A DNA stretch of 64,000 nt from Euonymus europaeus (GCA_963580455.1 OY756969.1:21238760-21302759); one strand, 5' to 3'. Positions 1-11,982 are shown, counted from the stretch's first letter. Notes: generated by a model from the letters alone, not told the origin. Numbers and translations are program-made.

Positions 1-1963
1 CCTCCTTGGACTCTTCCAGCTGATCCCTTCCCATGAGAGAAGGGCATAAAGGTGTGAGTATGGAGGAGTCCAGACCAGCCTTCACAAGCAGTTTCCTGGA
101 CTCCTTGACACCTCCTCGGAAGCCATAGAAACCTTCCTCCCTAAGAGCAGCCTTGAAGTCCTCAGAATCTTTGAACTTCTGGATTGTCTGCTGCTCGGCA
201 TCACCAAGGAGACGTTGGTAGGTCTCCTCAGCGTTCTTCAATTTGCGCTCCAAGGAGAACACCCTCTCCTTCATCTCCTTTCGTTGCCGAGCAGCCTTCT
301 CCATTTGAGCAGAGTGAGCCTGCTGCATCTCCTCCACCTCGGCCTTCATCAAACTGAGCTCATTCTTGGCCTTGGTAGCACGCTCCACGGCAGCATCGGC
401 CCTGTCCCTTTGAACGGTTTCCTCATAGGCAAACCGAGCAATGCCTGAGGGAAGGGCAGAGAGGTGGACAGCAGTCTGAAAAGGGGAAATGACTTAGAAA
501 AAATTCATTAAAAAGAAAAGTAACCGAGCTGAGGAGAAGGAGCTCATACCTGCATGAAGAGGGAGTTCATCTGGGTCAGATGCTCCATAGCAGTCAGATT
601 AGACACCCTGTTATAGTCTGCAGGGGTTGGCAAGTGCTTCAGCATCTCGGTAGCCACTCTTGGGTTGACTACCCTGTCAGTCTTGCTGACATCCCATTCT
701 GGAGAATGCCGAGCAGAATCCTCCTCGGCAATGGGTCCCAAAGGAGGATCATTCACCTGCCGAGGGATCTGATAAGGAATTGACCGAGGAGTCCCTTGCC
801 GAGGGGGAGGAGTAATTCGAGTTACCGTAGTAACCGAGGTGGTAGCTCCGGTGAGGGCAATCTCAGATGCCGCAGTCTCCCTTGTGGCCCCCACACGTGG
901 CCTCTTAGTGTCCTTACCCTTGCTGGTCTTCTTCCTCTTTGGTTGCCGAGGAGCTGGGGCAGCATTCATCGCCATGTACTCTGACAAGTCGGCCATATCT
1001 GCAAGGCATCACAACAAGTCAAAATATCTACCGATCAGTGATGGTAACCTAAAATATCGAAGAAATAAAAGCAAGCAAACCTTGTCGAGATCCGTAACAG
1101 AAATTAGAAACCGAGAAGTCCTGTGGATTGAACTTCATGTCGGTCTCGGCCCCAACAACGAGGAGTTCCTTCCAGGCTTCGTATAACTTTAACTCCTCAC
1201 CCTTCAACTGGGGAGGACGGTTAAACTGATCGGTAAGAGGTACCGACCAGGTGGTACGGAAAGGGAGTTCCTCCCCCTCAGGAAGAGGAACTCGGACAAA
1301 GATGTAGGAATTTTTCCATCTCTTGATGGACTGGTTGTACAGTGGGATCTTAAGTCCTGGCTTGAGTTTTAAGTAGAAAAGACCAGGGGAGTTCGGTAGA
1401 TGACACAGAAGAGAAAGATGTTGAATGACCGAGGAGGAGATACCGAGATGGTATCTGTGAGAGAGACAAACAATGTTGGCCAGAAAGTGCCAGGAATTGG
1501 GTGCCAGAATAGCTGGAGAGAGATTGAACCGACGAAGAAGGCTGGTTATGGCTGGAGGGAAAGGAATCCTAGCACCTGCTTGGAGTGACCGAAGTGAGAT
1601 AGCAAACTCTCCTCTCCTAGGACGAAATGGAGACTCACCCTCACCCACACGTCGGTATTGGAAGGGCAGACCACACTTGGCCACCACCTCGTCAATATAA
1701 CTGTTGGATAGGTCACAGGAGAGGTAGGTCGGTTCATTGATGCTGTCGTCGGTACCTCCGCCCCTCTCATTAGGAGGAGGAAGGTCATGGGGAGCATACT
1801 CTACTGGGTACTCCACCGAGGAGGATTCTACAAAATGACGTGTCCTTAAGGGGGGATTGGTTTGGGTGATAACTACCTCATCGGTAGAGGTAGTTGCTCG
1901 GTCACTACCAGAGGTGGATGTTGAAAGGCCAGAAATAGACGTACTAGAACTAGAAGAAGACAT
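1..1963 (-). CDS. Antisense additional ORF of a Ty3/gypsy element (gypsy-type 'putative transposase' plus coiled coil), 3' end off window
   Basis: I read three exons on the minus strand: 1963-1081, 998-550 and 475 to past base 1. All junctions are GT/AG and in phase. The first exon opens with a Ser/Thr-rich stretch (MSSSSSSTSISG). It continues with a globular domain containing 'FNLSPAILAPNSWHFLANIV', which resembles the plant family called 'transposase (putative), gypsy type' (PF04195). Exon 2 is basic (PKRKKTSKGKDTKRPR, a likely nuclear signal). Exon 3 is a long Glu/Lys/Ala/Gln coiled coil. The ORF runs opposite to the LTR at 2275-2838 and lies just inside it. Tat-lineage plant gypsy elements are known to carry such additional ORFs between pol and the 3' LTR. 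Its function is unknown. It has no disabling mutation in the part seen. The family assignment is from memory of the domain and was not searched. Confidence 0.7.
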
Positions 1964-2091
1964 GGCTTACCTAGAAGATTGCTCGGTAGGTCAAAATTGA
2001 AGGATTGACTCTTGATCTTGCTCGGTATGAACTACTGCTCGGTATAAGCTCTCAACTTTCAGAGGAAGTGTGGAATGACTCGTTCCCACGT

Positions 2092-2101
2092 CCTTTTTAT
2101 A
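2092..2101 (-). promoter_or_regulatory. TATA box for the antisense ORF
   Basis: On the minus strand TATAAAAAGG lies about 130 bases upstream of the ATG at 1963. The leader between them carries repeated 'ACCGAGCA' motifs. The antisense gene therefore seems to have its own promoter inside the element, independent of the LTR. Confidence 0.5.
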
Positions 2102-2255
2102 GCAAAAGACCAATCTCAGATCAACGGCCAGCAACAGATGGCCAATGAACCGCGCAGACATGGACCATTGATCTAAGGGTCTGAGCTGTCATCTCCTCAT
2201 TAATGGAATGGCATAATAACTCCTCTCATCGATCTGCGCAGAATGACGCCTCGAT

Positions 2256-2274
2256 AAGGGAGTTGGGGGGCAAC
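2256..2274 (+). other. Polypurine tract before the 3' LTR
   Basis: AAGGGAGTTGGGGGGCAAC is purine-rich and abuts the TG start of the LTR. This is where plus-strand DNA priming occurs in LTR retrotransposons. It fixes the element as plus-oriented, with its 5' part left of the window. Confidence 0.7.
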
Positions 2275-2838
2275 TGATATTACAAAAATACCCCCACCAA
2301 TGGTGCTCCGCCACGTCATATGTGGACCAAAAGACTCTTCATGCCTACCAGGCAGTCTCCTCGGTAAGAGTGCACCAGCTGGACCTACCAAGGTGAAAAA
2401 CAGCTGGATATGGTCCACAACCATAATGGAAAGACCCACTTCAACAGTGGTCTGCAGCCCTATATAAAGCTCAGCAGGTCAGGTATTGTCCAACTGAATC
2501 ACATTTTAAGTACTGGCTAATTGAGAGCTCTAGTCCGAGGAGCTCACCTGATGAAATACCAACTGACTTGAGCGTCGGAGCGCCAACGCTAGAGGACACC
2601 TCTGGCACGGCCTTTAGCTCACCTTTCTTTGTTGTGCTCAGTTTCCAGACTACCTAGCTGATCAACCTGGACTGCCCTACCAGCCTGGTCTGTAAACTGC
2701 CTGACAGGCTACCTAGCTGATCAACCAAGACTATTTTGCTCGGCTGATTAACTCCCTGGAAGGATCTTCGCCCGTGCACTATCACAGGTCTGACCCACTG
2801 AACGTCTTCTCGGTAGTGACACCTTTTTGACGTCATCA
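2275..2838 (+). mobile_element. 3' LTR of a Ty3/gypsy retrotransposon
   Basis: The segment is 564 bases. It begins TGATAT and ends GTCATCA, so TGAT/ATCA form the terminal inverted repeat. A TATA box (TATATAAAG, 2461-2469) sits in the expected U3 position. The downstream stretch with 'TTGAGCGTCGGAG' is typical of the R/U5 region of plant gypsy LTRs. A polypurine tract precedes it. The flank after the LTR starts GATGT, which is the candidate target-site duplication; its partner is outside the window. Confidence 0.75.
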
Positions 2839-3262
2839 GATGTATTCACAAATATTTTACCCATCAAATATGTGTATTAACACACATATATATAAACTTG
2901 TGTCATTTTTAGTCATGTAGTGGAAATAACAAAATTCAATTCTTTGAAAAACCAGCACGTTGCCTTTTCACGTGCCCGTGGTATGAAGAAATCACAATTG
3001 TAGGGCAATTGCAATGGTAATTTGCTAATGGGGACATTAGTTGTTATTGGAATACGTGTTTTTGCTTATATGACTTTATTGAAAGATGTGTTTTACTTGA
3101 TGTGGATGAGAACTTGGCTTGACTTTAGGGTAAAAGTGGTGGGATCCATAATTAGTTTTCGTGGGGAAAAAATGGAGGAAAATAATGTTAATGGCTTGAC
3201 TAATAGGATTGTATTGGAAGATGCGTTTTGTTGATGTGGTTGTATTGGAAGACGTATTTTGT
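2839..3262 (+). repeat. Flank of the LTR with degenerate 'TGTGTTTTGTTGATATG' repeat family
   Basis: From about 3000 the sequence repeats a roughly 45-base theme: (A/G)TGTGTTTT-TTGATATGA-TTGTATTGGAAGA. The same theme recurs at 4530-4800 and 50050-50420 in reverse orientation and at 30470-30860 in the same orientation. No coding sequence is seen. It looks like an old dispersed non-coding repeat, possibly a MITE family. Confidence 0.45.
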
Positions 3263-3790
3263 GTGATGTATCACGAAAAATGTTGGACCTCAGAATTATT
3301 CTCTGCCACATAGGCACGAAAAAAAAAATCTGCCAAGTGTGAATCATTACAACATGTATCCATGTACTCACGGAAGGAAGTATGCCTTTTGTTTGTAAAT
3401 AATAGACCAAGTTGCAAGTACAAAATTTCATGCAGATATGAAAACATTAACCATATCAAGTATGAATTTCTCAAGATGGATTTGCTGGGTGCGAGCTAAA
3501 TAATTCTAAATATTCAATTCACATGCAAATGATTATTATTTTTTCGGCAATATAAATACATTGCTCACAAAAGAGTAGTTTTTTACTTGTACAATGTACA
3601 CATATTTCCCTGTAGAACCTCATAATTATTATATTCCAAATAGGCACAAAGACAAAAAAAAATAAATAAAAAATCTGCGAAGTGTGAATCAGTACTGGCC
3701 TCAGAAATTCTCCAATCCTCAGTCATGCGAGGAAATCAGACAATGTAGGCAATCTTTAAATCATCACAGGCCTTCTCTATACAAAAGATT
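3263..3790. repeat. Block duplicated from the region upstream of NRPB8
   Basis: Stretches at 3267-3490 and 3570-3790 match 9575-9925 and 9330-9530 at high similarity. Shared phrases include 'GAAAAATGTTGGACCTC' and 'ACTCACGGAAGGAAGTAT'. The order of the pieces differs between the sites, so they were shuffled after or during duplication. No gene is seen. Confidence 0.6.
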
Positions 3791-4271
3791 TGCCATTAAC
3801 AAAAAAAAAAGATATACTTAGTAGAGGACGAGCAGTGGTATCATGAAGGCCAGGCCTTGTGTATGGGCTTAAGTGCAAAGGATAAGAAGATGGAATGAAG
3901 GATTAACAGTGATTACACATTAACAGCGAAAAAGAAAAAATAAGACGTCATCACAAAATCAGTACCCCTGCAGAAAAGAAAACCTCAAGAAAGAGAGAAA
4001 AAGGATCAGACAACCAAAATAGCCCTGAAAATTACTTCGATTAAAGGAAGCACACCTAGGTTTCAACTATTTAGCAGTAAAAATACAGTTTTCTCGCAGT
4101 TTCTTACATTTTATAACAAACTGAACAGAAGGTCGACATAAAATGTTACGCCATGCCAAGCATAATCATTTTATCAATAATAGATTTTGGTATCTACCTG
4201 AAGAGCATATCTGCCGAAATCAACAAATTAAGCTATTCCGTTTAAACTGAATCACAAAAAGGCGAAATTAC

Positions 4272-4367
4272 CTGTGTAGAATGTCACCTGAAAGTAGGAT
4301 AAGCAGTACGTTGTCGGCGGCGGTGAATCAACTGAACAGGTGAGAGCTTTGTATAGGTTATTTTATA
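4272..4367 (-). promoter_or_regulatory. Orphan promoter and 5' UTR-like first exon
   Basis: On the minus strand a TATA box (CCCTATAAAATAA, core 4361-4367) is followed by a leader with 'CACCGCCGCCGAC'. The leader ends in a good splice donor, ACACAG/GTAATT, with the exon ending at 4272. No matching coding exon lies downstream before the retrotransposon at 2838. It may be the detached 5' end of a duplicated gene, since the neighbouring block 3263-3790 copies DNA from upstream of NRPB8. No transcript evidence is available. Confidence 0.35.
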
Positions 4368-5790
4368 GGGTTTCTTTGAGAGCCCAGATAAAAAGGCAGA
4401 TTGGATTGCATTTTTTATCTTTTAATTATTTAGAAAAAGGTGCAAGGGCAAATAGCAGACCGACGATTGAATCAGAAAACTCGCAAACCAGTCCGACAAA
4501 TTAAAATTCTATTTATATTTACTTATTTTTGGATTCCATTTTGATTGCACAACAATTTAAACCACACACATCTCTTAGTATAATGACATCAGCAAAACAC
4601 ATATTCCAATACAATCATATCAGTAAAACATATCTCTCAATACAATTATTTTTTTCCCTATTATTCAAACCAAACATTCTTCATTCTCTCATCTATTTTT
4701 CAACAAAAATACAAAAATATGAAGACTGATCCTAAAAACACACATTCTAATACATTATCTCCTCCTCATTAAAATTTACCATTGCATCTGCTCTAACAAA
4801 TAGGTGCTTTTATCTGAAAAATTTTATGGTTAAATATTTATCTATTCATTTAATCTCATATACAAACTTTTTTTTAATAGTGGTGATAAATGGTTTATGA
4901 TTAAACAATTCATATTGTTTCATTTCATTATAATATCGTATTTTATTATAAATATACAGTAAAATATGATACTTTATTGTAAGTATGATATTATAATTGA
5001 ATATTAATAATAGAATATGATATCTCATTCTAAATTTACAATGCAACATGATGTTATAATGAAATGGACTGTTATGAATTGTTTAGGGATGAGTCATATA
5101 ACATTTTTTAAAAAAAATTTGTTCGATAGTTTTAAAGATGATTTTATGTTTATTAAATAAAAATATGTTCATCTTATTTACATATTAATTTCTTTTCATA
5201 TCTATTTTATCGATATTACAAATATAAAATAATTTATATATGATTGTGGTGACCCGATGACTGGATAGTTATATTAAAAAAGTCAAAAATTTGTTGATTC
5301 AAAAGGACTAAAATAAGAAATAAATATTTATTCAAAATATAATTTCTTTTTTAATTAAGAGAAATGATCTCTTGTAATTATATATTCTAGACTAGATTGC
5401 ATGAAAATATTAGATTTAAAACAAGTACATAATTTCAAGCAAAGAGAGTGAAATACCAATATTTTCATTGATTAACATATTCTATAGAAGGATGCTTATC
5501 ATGTTCTTTCTAATTTTTAGGTTCTATTTCTATTGTTTTTCTCATGAACTCATGTGATTCGCTCCAACTATCACCAATCTATTTTCTTTTAATTTATAGA
5601 ACCAAATTTTGGAAAATTGAGATTAATAAATAAATAAAAACAGAAAATCTCTCTCAATTTGAACTGCAGATGACAGATACAATACCACTACTAGATCCAG
5701 GACATTTACTAGGGTGAGATAACATATACATCAAAGAAGTACACAAGCAAATAGGTTAAGAAAGACATTGGCCATAATGCAACATCAAAT
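4368..5790. other. AT-rich intergenic stretch downstream of NRPB8
   Basis: No coding exon is supported. 4530-4800 carries the dispersed 'CAATACAATCATATCAGTAAAACA' theme, the reverse of the 3000-3262 family. 4800-5650 is low-complexity AT-rich DNA with short chance ORFs. 5650-5790 probably holds the 3' UTR of NRPB8. Confidence 0.5.
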
Positions 5791-8700
5791 TTACAATTTC
5801 CTCATAAGGAGAAACAGCTTCTGATCAAGCTCAAACTTTGCGACATTAGAAGGATCACCCCTCAGCAACATTAGCAATCCACCATAAGAAACATATACCT
5901 CCCTGAAGCAGCAGCAAAAAAACCAAGAGAAAATGGTAAAACTTTTGCAAATCAAGTCAGACAGAAACAGGACATGCTGCAAGCATTATAAGATCTACTC
6001 CCAACTCAAATGGCCTTACTGACGACTAAACAGTAACAGGAGAGGTGTAAATGCGTAACAGACATGTAGCAAAGTAGCAAGAAACAAGAGAATATAAGGA
6101 TACATACGCTCTAATTGCTTTGCCAGAACCTTCCTCAGAGATCTTGTATAGCTTCCCATGCATGACATATTCATATTTGTCAGCAAGCGTTTTCCTCCCT
6201 CCCTGCATTGGGCTATACTTCATTAGATAAGCACTAACATGACTAATGTAACTAGTATTTTTAGACTTCCTCATTTCATTTGAACTGTCATCCATGATAT
6301 TTTTCAAAATAATTGTAGCACTACAATCTCGATCAAACAAAGTACCGGTGATAATATTTTAAGGCTTGAGATACAAATAACTAACTGCAATTTGGGTGGT
6401 TTAGACTTAGCTTCAAGTAGGGAAAATAATATACTTCATCTATTTGGTTTATGCAAGTCAAGAACTCTTAAGACAGCCTACTGGAAGCTGCTTATGTGAT
6501 CATTAGCAAACAAACCATGCAAAAGAGAAGTCTATTACTCTGATAATAGATTGATGATACATTGATACTATTAACTGAGAAAACACATTATCAACTTATT
6601 TTCGCATTATTTCAAAGAGTGCACTTAAGAACATACTCTACAGAGGGATACAAAAACGGGTTGCAGGGATAAAAATGATCAGAGAAGCCTATTATTGTAT
6701 GACCACAAGTTTTATCTGCTTTCTCAAATGGCTTCCCGACATAACAATAACAAATCCTCGTACTTTTTATCATTATATACAACTACTTACATACATGATT
6801 ATTTAGCGGGAGGGGAGGGCAGGGCAGGGCACAAAAACTATAAACAAGATTACCTGAGTATAATAGCCAGTGTCAGGTGTTCCATCCAAATTCAGTGTGT
6901 GAGCCAATGCCATTGTGAATTTATCGCCTTCCCTCATTGGATATATCTCTGTGTTCACATCTAAGTGCATGAACATGTCCAAGTTCTGGCTCCGAGCTTC
7001 AATGCGAGTAACTTAACATAACAGATTAAGACACATGATCAGTTGAGGACAGATCAAAAGAAGCAAAAAGATTCATAGGTAACATTCATTCAATCCAAAG
7101 AATTGACAACCAAATCACACATAAATTGACCCGTACTAAAAAAAACACTTTCAACATGAAAAACTCTAAAAGTTGACAACCAAAAGGACCTTATACAGTA
7201 CAAATGCAACATTTGCGAAATGACTTTACAAATGCAAACTATGGCACTACAGACTGAAAAAAGAATATCCTCTAACCACCTCCTCCCCTCAACCCCAAAA
7301 CAAAAGGAATAATACATATCCAAATGGCACCAGCAAGCTAATAATGGATGGGGCTATCTGCACCCCAACTTTTACCGGACCCATCCCATTACTACCAAAA
7401 CCCCACTTAAAAATAGATAAAAACTAAAGACAGCACATTTTTCAATTTTTAAAATGAAAAACAATTTTTCCCAGTCGCACCCTATCTTCTTCTTCACTTC
7501 CTCCATTTTTCCTGTGTCTTCAATGTCTTCACTTTAGCACAATCCGCCAAAATGAGAATGCATGTTGATCGGTCCATCTTCATTCAACTTCTTTCTTATG
7601 TAGTGGAAATGCCTTACAATCAAGCTGGTGGAGTTTTGGTTCGTTAACTGGTATTTGAGCAGCTTGTAGTTCCACTTTTTCTTCCAGTAGGACATCACTC
7701 TTTTTTTTTTCTTCATCTTTAGTAGAGTAGTGCATTTGCTTCCTCTTTCTTTGGTCAAGCCTCACTTCTCTAATTCGGTACAGTACAACAACTCTATTTT
7801 GGTATAACGGGAAGGAGTTTACTAAGGTCAGCTCAAGAGGGAGCTACATATATACTGGAGTTGCGAAGTGGAAATCGGAAGTCCCTAAAGTGGAGATCAG
7901 AAGTCCTCGATCTGGAAGTTGGAGATCAAAAGTCTCCGATCTTAAACCCTAAATTGGTGAGAGGGAGAAAGGGGGAGAGAGAGATGAACAGAGGTTAGAC
8001 TGGTTTAGGGGTGTGATGAGATTGGGTTTTTTTTTATGTTTTTGGGGTGGGACCAGTAAAAAGTTGGGATGCAGACAGCCCCACCCGCTAATAATAGCCA
8101 ACATGACAAGCATAGAAGATTTCAGGTCAATGTTTCTAAAAGAACTAGCATGAGCTGCTGCACCACTAGAAGGGCTCAAAAAAACCACTCAATACAGTAA
8201 AACAGAAGGAAAAGGGAAAACTGTAATTTCAAGTTTTTTTCCCTGTGAGGAGAAATGTAAGGCAGCCTACAGAAACATTGGTTGCCAAGTGAAAAAAATC
8301 ACCCTAAACCAGAATACATAAACCTTTCATATTATTCCTATCGACACTTTCGAACGAGAATATCTATTTCAATACATATTTCAGTTAAGGGCCTAAAGGG
8401 AGCACATGCCTAGATTGAACCAAGTACTCTTTTGAAATTTTACAATAAAATCATTAATTTGATGCCATCTTCAGCAGCCCCCACCAAATTGATTCAACAG
8501 AGAACAACTGGGTTGATAGTATCAATATTTTTTACCACTGTTCACATTTTCCTACCTAACACTGATTCTGATTTAGGCTTCATTGTTGAAAGGTATTCTA
8601 CCTTCCAAAAAACCTCCTCTGGACATTATCTCTTGACAAAAATAGATGTTATGGAGATACCATGTGCACATTAACTTTGTGCTAGTCCAGTCCTAATTCA

Positions 8701-9094
8701 AGACAAAATACAAAACTATTGAACATGCCCAGGGAAGGTCGACACGCATATATGGGCATGCACATTATGTAATTGGGTGGAGGTGCTTGTGGTGTGAATG
8801 ACAGACAAAAAGTGAAAACACAATAGAAAAGACGACTTCCAAACATAACAAAAAATTAAAATCAAAACCTTGATCTTTCAGAAATATATGCAGACACAAT
8901 ATAGTCAGATTGCAATCACTTAATAAGCACTACGAAGGAGTGTGCGCATCCAAACACACAAAGATGGGAAAATGAGCAAGCGAAAATATAGATTAACTAA
9001 AAGTGTGGTCAAGCATACCTTTATCGAACTTTTTACCATCTGGATCAAGTCTGTCAACCACAAAAATGTCCTCAAAAATAACAGCACTCAACAT
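5791..9094 (-). CDS. NRPB8: DNA-directed RNA polymerases I, II and III subunit RPABC3 (RPB8)
   Basis: This is a shared small subunit of nuclear RNA polymerases I, II and III, an OB-fold protein of the core enzyme. Four exons: 9094-9019, 7011-6854, 6202-6108 and 5902-5791. All have GT/AG borders, and together they give 146 residues, the length I recall for the plant protein. The protein starts [20 protein letters not shown], holds the conserved [12 protein letters not shown] and [18 protein letters not shown] blocks, and ends [14 protein letters not shown]. Intron 1 (7012-9018) is about 2 kb and contains a MULE-like insertion. No disabling change is seen. The gene is probably expressed and essential. 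Its promoter and any 5' UTR intron are not resolved. Confidence 0.95.
7346..8086. mobile_element. Non-autonomous MULE-like DNA transposon in NRPB8 intron 1
   Basis: The element is 741 bases. Its terminal inverted repeats run about 40 bases: left GGATGGGGCTATCTGCACCC, right complement GGGTGGGGCTGTCTGCATCC. It is flanked by a perfect 9-base direct repeat, GCTAATAAT (7337-7345 and 8087-8095). A 9-base target duplication is the hallmark of Mutator-like elements. The interior has short purine-rich direct repeats near 7860-7940 (variants of GGAGATCAGAAGTC) and no transposase. Confidence 0.8.
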
Positions 9095-10247
9095 CCTTGA
9101 TGCAAATGTACCCTTCTATAGCCAATGTAAACCTAAAAGCCTAAAAAGTACAAAAGAAGTAGAAATCAATCAGAGAAGGTAAGCAAATCTAACAGAAACA
9201 ACAAAACATATCTAAAGAATCTCCATGGCAAAAAGAAAACCCTAATCAGAAAATGAAATCAGAATTCTGAATCTTAACTAGGGAAAAAAATAGAGGCATG
9301 ATCACTAAATCAGTATCCCCCAGCAGAAGAGTAGTTTTTACTCGTACAATATACACATATTTCCCTATAGGACCTCAAAATTATTTTATGCCACTTAGGC
9401 AAAGACAAAAAATATCGAAGTGTGAATCATTAATGGCCTCAGAAATTCTCTAATTCTCAGTCATACAAGGAAATCAGACAATGTAGGCAATCTTTAAATC
9501 ATCACAGGCCTTCTTCATACAAAAGATTTCTCATTACTCATTATAAGAATTTTAGACACCAAAACAATCAACATGTATCACGAAAAATGTTGGACCTCGG
9601 AATTATTCTCTGCCACATAGGCACGACAAAAAAAATCTGCCAAGTGTGAATCATTACTGGCCTCAGAAATTCTCTAATCCTCAGTCATACAAGGAAATCA
9701 GACAATGTAGGCAATTTTCAAATCATCACAGGCCTTCTCCATAAAAATATTTGCATTAAAAGAATTTAAGACATCCAAACAATCAACATGTATACATGTA
9801 CTCACGGAAGGAAGTATACCTTTTGTTTGTAAATAATAAATCAAGTTGCAAGTACAAAATTTCATGCAGATATGAAAACATTAACCATATCAAGTATGAA
9901 TTTCCCAAGATGGGTTTGCTGGAATTAGGCATGAAGCATCATATGATGGCATTATCAAGCGAGTAGTTACGCTTCTTACACATCTTATTCAACAACATTT
10001 GACATCATTCTAATAGATGAATTAATAGACGTGGGATCCAATTAGAGAGTTAACGGGGACATTAGTAGTATATTGTTGTGGTTGCTGATGTGACAGACTG
10101 ACAGCTCTTTTGTTAGTGGATTTTTTTATTATACAATTATTTTGTTTCTTGATTTAGAAACTAATGTGTGCTCTACTTTATATCTTATGACAAGATAATA
10201 TAGGGGAGGGTGTGGGTAGAGGTTTTTTTTTTAATATAGGCACCCAA
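9095..10247. repeat. NRPB8 upstream region with local duplications
   Basis: No coding exon is seen. The phrase 'GGCCTCAGAAATTCTCTAA' and its surroundings occur at 9435 and again at 9659, a 224-base spacing, with a third copy near 3697. 9788-9925 matches 3350-3490. The NRPB8 5' UTR must begin in this stretch. Beyond 9950 I see nothing definite. Confidence 0.5.
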
Positions 10248-10253
10248 TCGAAA

Positions 10254-11488
10254 TCAAGGTTTTTAAAATCGGACCGGTCATTGAATCAGAAATTTTTTTT
10301 AGTTCATGGTTCAATCGGGATTCGAATCAGGTTCAATATATTTACTTATTAAATATAAAATAACAAAAATAAATTTCATACTTCAAAATAAATGAAAAAA
10401 AAACCCACAAATTTATAAAATTTAACAATAACAATGCCCACAATCATTCATAATTATAAATTTTTAAGTCTTGAGTCTTAAACATAGCATAAAAAACAAG
10501 ATCAAGTCAAAAGTAATACCAATTATAGAGTTCAAAACATAGTGTAAGTTGTTTACAACAAGAGTATTACAACAAATTCATAACAAAGTCCAAACTTTAA
10601 CAAAGAAACTAGTACAAGTGCAAGCTAAAAGCATCTCCAAATCAAGATCAAGCATCACCACCACCATCATTTATGGTTTCACTTGTAGTACCAAAATTAA
10701 TTTGCTTGCCCTCCCCATCATCACCAAATGATGTCAAGTCAATATTGTCATTATCCACACCATCAATAACGATATTGTCATCTACAATTCAATGAAATAA
10801 TAAAAGATCATACTTTTATACAACCAACAACCAATAAAATAAAGTTATAATATTGTGTTGTGATCTTACGGTGTTGAGTGCTTATCTCAATCGTCAAATC
10901 TATTATATCATCGTAAAACATCCTCTCTAAATCATCAAAATCAGGAAGTCCATTCTCGCCCTCATTTTAGGCGGAGGCACACAAACTATGGAATCAGTGA
11001 ATCATGAAAGCAAGGATTAGATACTTAGATAACGGTTACCTGAGCAAATCTGTGGTCTTCTCACCGCTTGCGAAGTGAGGGAGGTGTTGCTGCCGACTGT
11101 GAGCCTATGAGGGAGTTGATGGAGGACAAAGGAGATGGACTAATGGAGGTGCTGCATAGTGCGTAGGTGATTGTGAGATGCTGCACTGCTGCTGCCAACT
11201 GCGCACTTGCGCAAGTGAGGTGACTATGAGGGGCTTGTGGCTAGGGTTTATTTTTGTGCCTTTTGATACATTTTGTATGAAACGACGCGATTTCATGGAT
11301 AGAAATGGGTCTAATTAGTCCAAAACAACATCATTTGGAGGGGAGTGAGACCCAACCGGTCCGACCGTCAAGTAGTCGATTCTCACAAATTACACCGATT
11401 CTTTTGGTGCCTGATTTTGGGGTCATGACCTGGATCGGATACACGGCTAGTCGGACCGGCCAGTCCGGTCTTATTTTAAAAACCTTGA
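10254..11488. mobile_element. TIR-bounded DNA transposon, 1235 bases
   Basis: The termini are inverted copies beginning TCAAGGTTTTTAAAAT, each followed by an RGACCGG-rich stretch. They are flanked by the direct repeat TCGAAA (10248-10253, 11489-11494). The related segment copy B has CAATGGAAACACAC at the same place with no element, an empty site that supports insertion. The superfamily is uncertain: a 6-base duplication fits none of the common plant classes well, and degenerate flanks may hide a longer one. The interior carries splice-like terminal exons of an acidic protein on the minus strand. Confidence 0.65.
10648..10970 (-). pseudogene. Last exons of an unidentified acidic protein inside the TIR transposon
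   Basis: On the minus strand an open stretch ending at 10870 (reading LPDFDDLERMFYDDIIDLTI) meets a donor GTAAGATC. A second exon, 10781-10648, continues in phase after TTGTAG and ends at a TGA. It encodes an Asp/Asn/Gly-rich tail that includes DLTSFGDDGEGKQINF. The protein is not recognised. It could be the tail of a degenerate transposase or of a captured host gene. No start or upstream domain is identified. Confidence 0.35.
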
Positions 11489-11982
11489 TCGAAACACGCT
11501 TACTAATTTAATTAAAGTCAACCGGACCCTCACATCAATAATTTGTATTCAAAAAATTTTATTGGTAAGGACCATGTGCAAGGCCCTGCCCTCTTCGGAA
11601 TGCTTTTTTTTTTTCTTTGTTCTCTCTAATTTATTAACAAGTGAGAAAAGTAGCATCAACAAGGCGCAGCTATTATTGACGAGAGACTTTCTCCAAACAT
11701 CCCCCGAGGAAATTATAGGGGGTAACGTTCCTTCTCATGCTGTTAAGAGTTATGTAGTTATAGGTTTTATAGGAGTGACACGACTTTAAAGCCCATATCT
11801 ATGTAGTCCTTTTATTGTTTTATTAAGCCTCTTAAATAGATGACATTAGACATGGTGAAACGTTAAATAAATGCCTTTTTATTTAACAATCTAATATCCC
11901 TTTGTAGCTCCCGAGCTCACTCCTAACACCGAGTAGGACTAGGACTACGAGGGCCGCCTTCCACTTCGCTCACCTCCTCTGG

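Noticed and set aside
839..1186. Plus-strand frames over the antisense retroelement gene
   Set aside because: They are shadows of the minus-strand exons, which have matching phases and splice sites.
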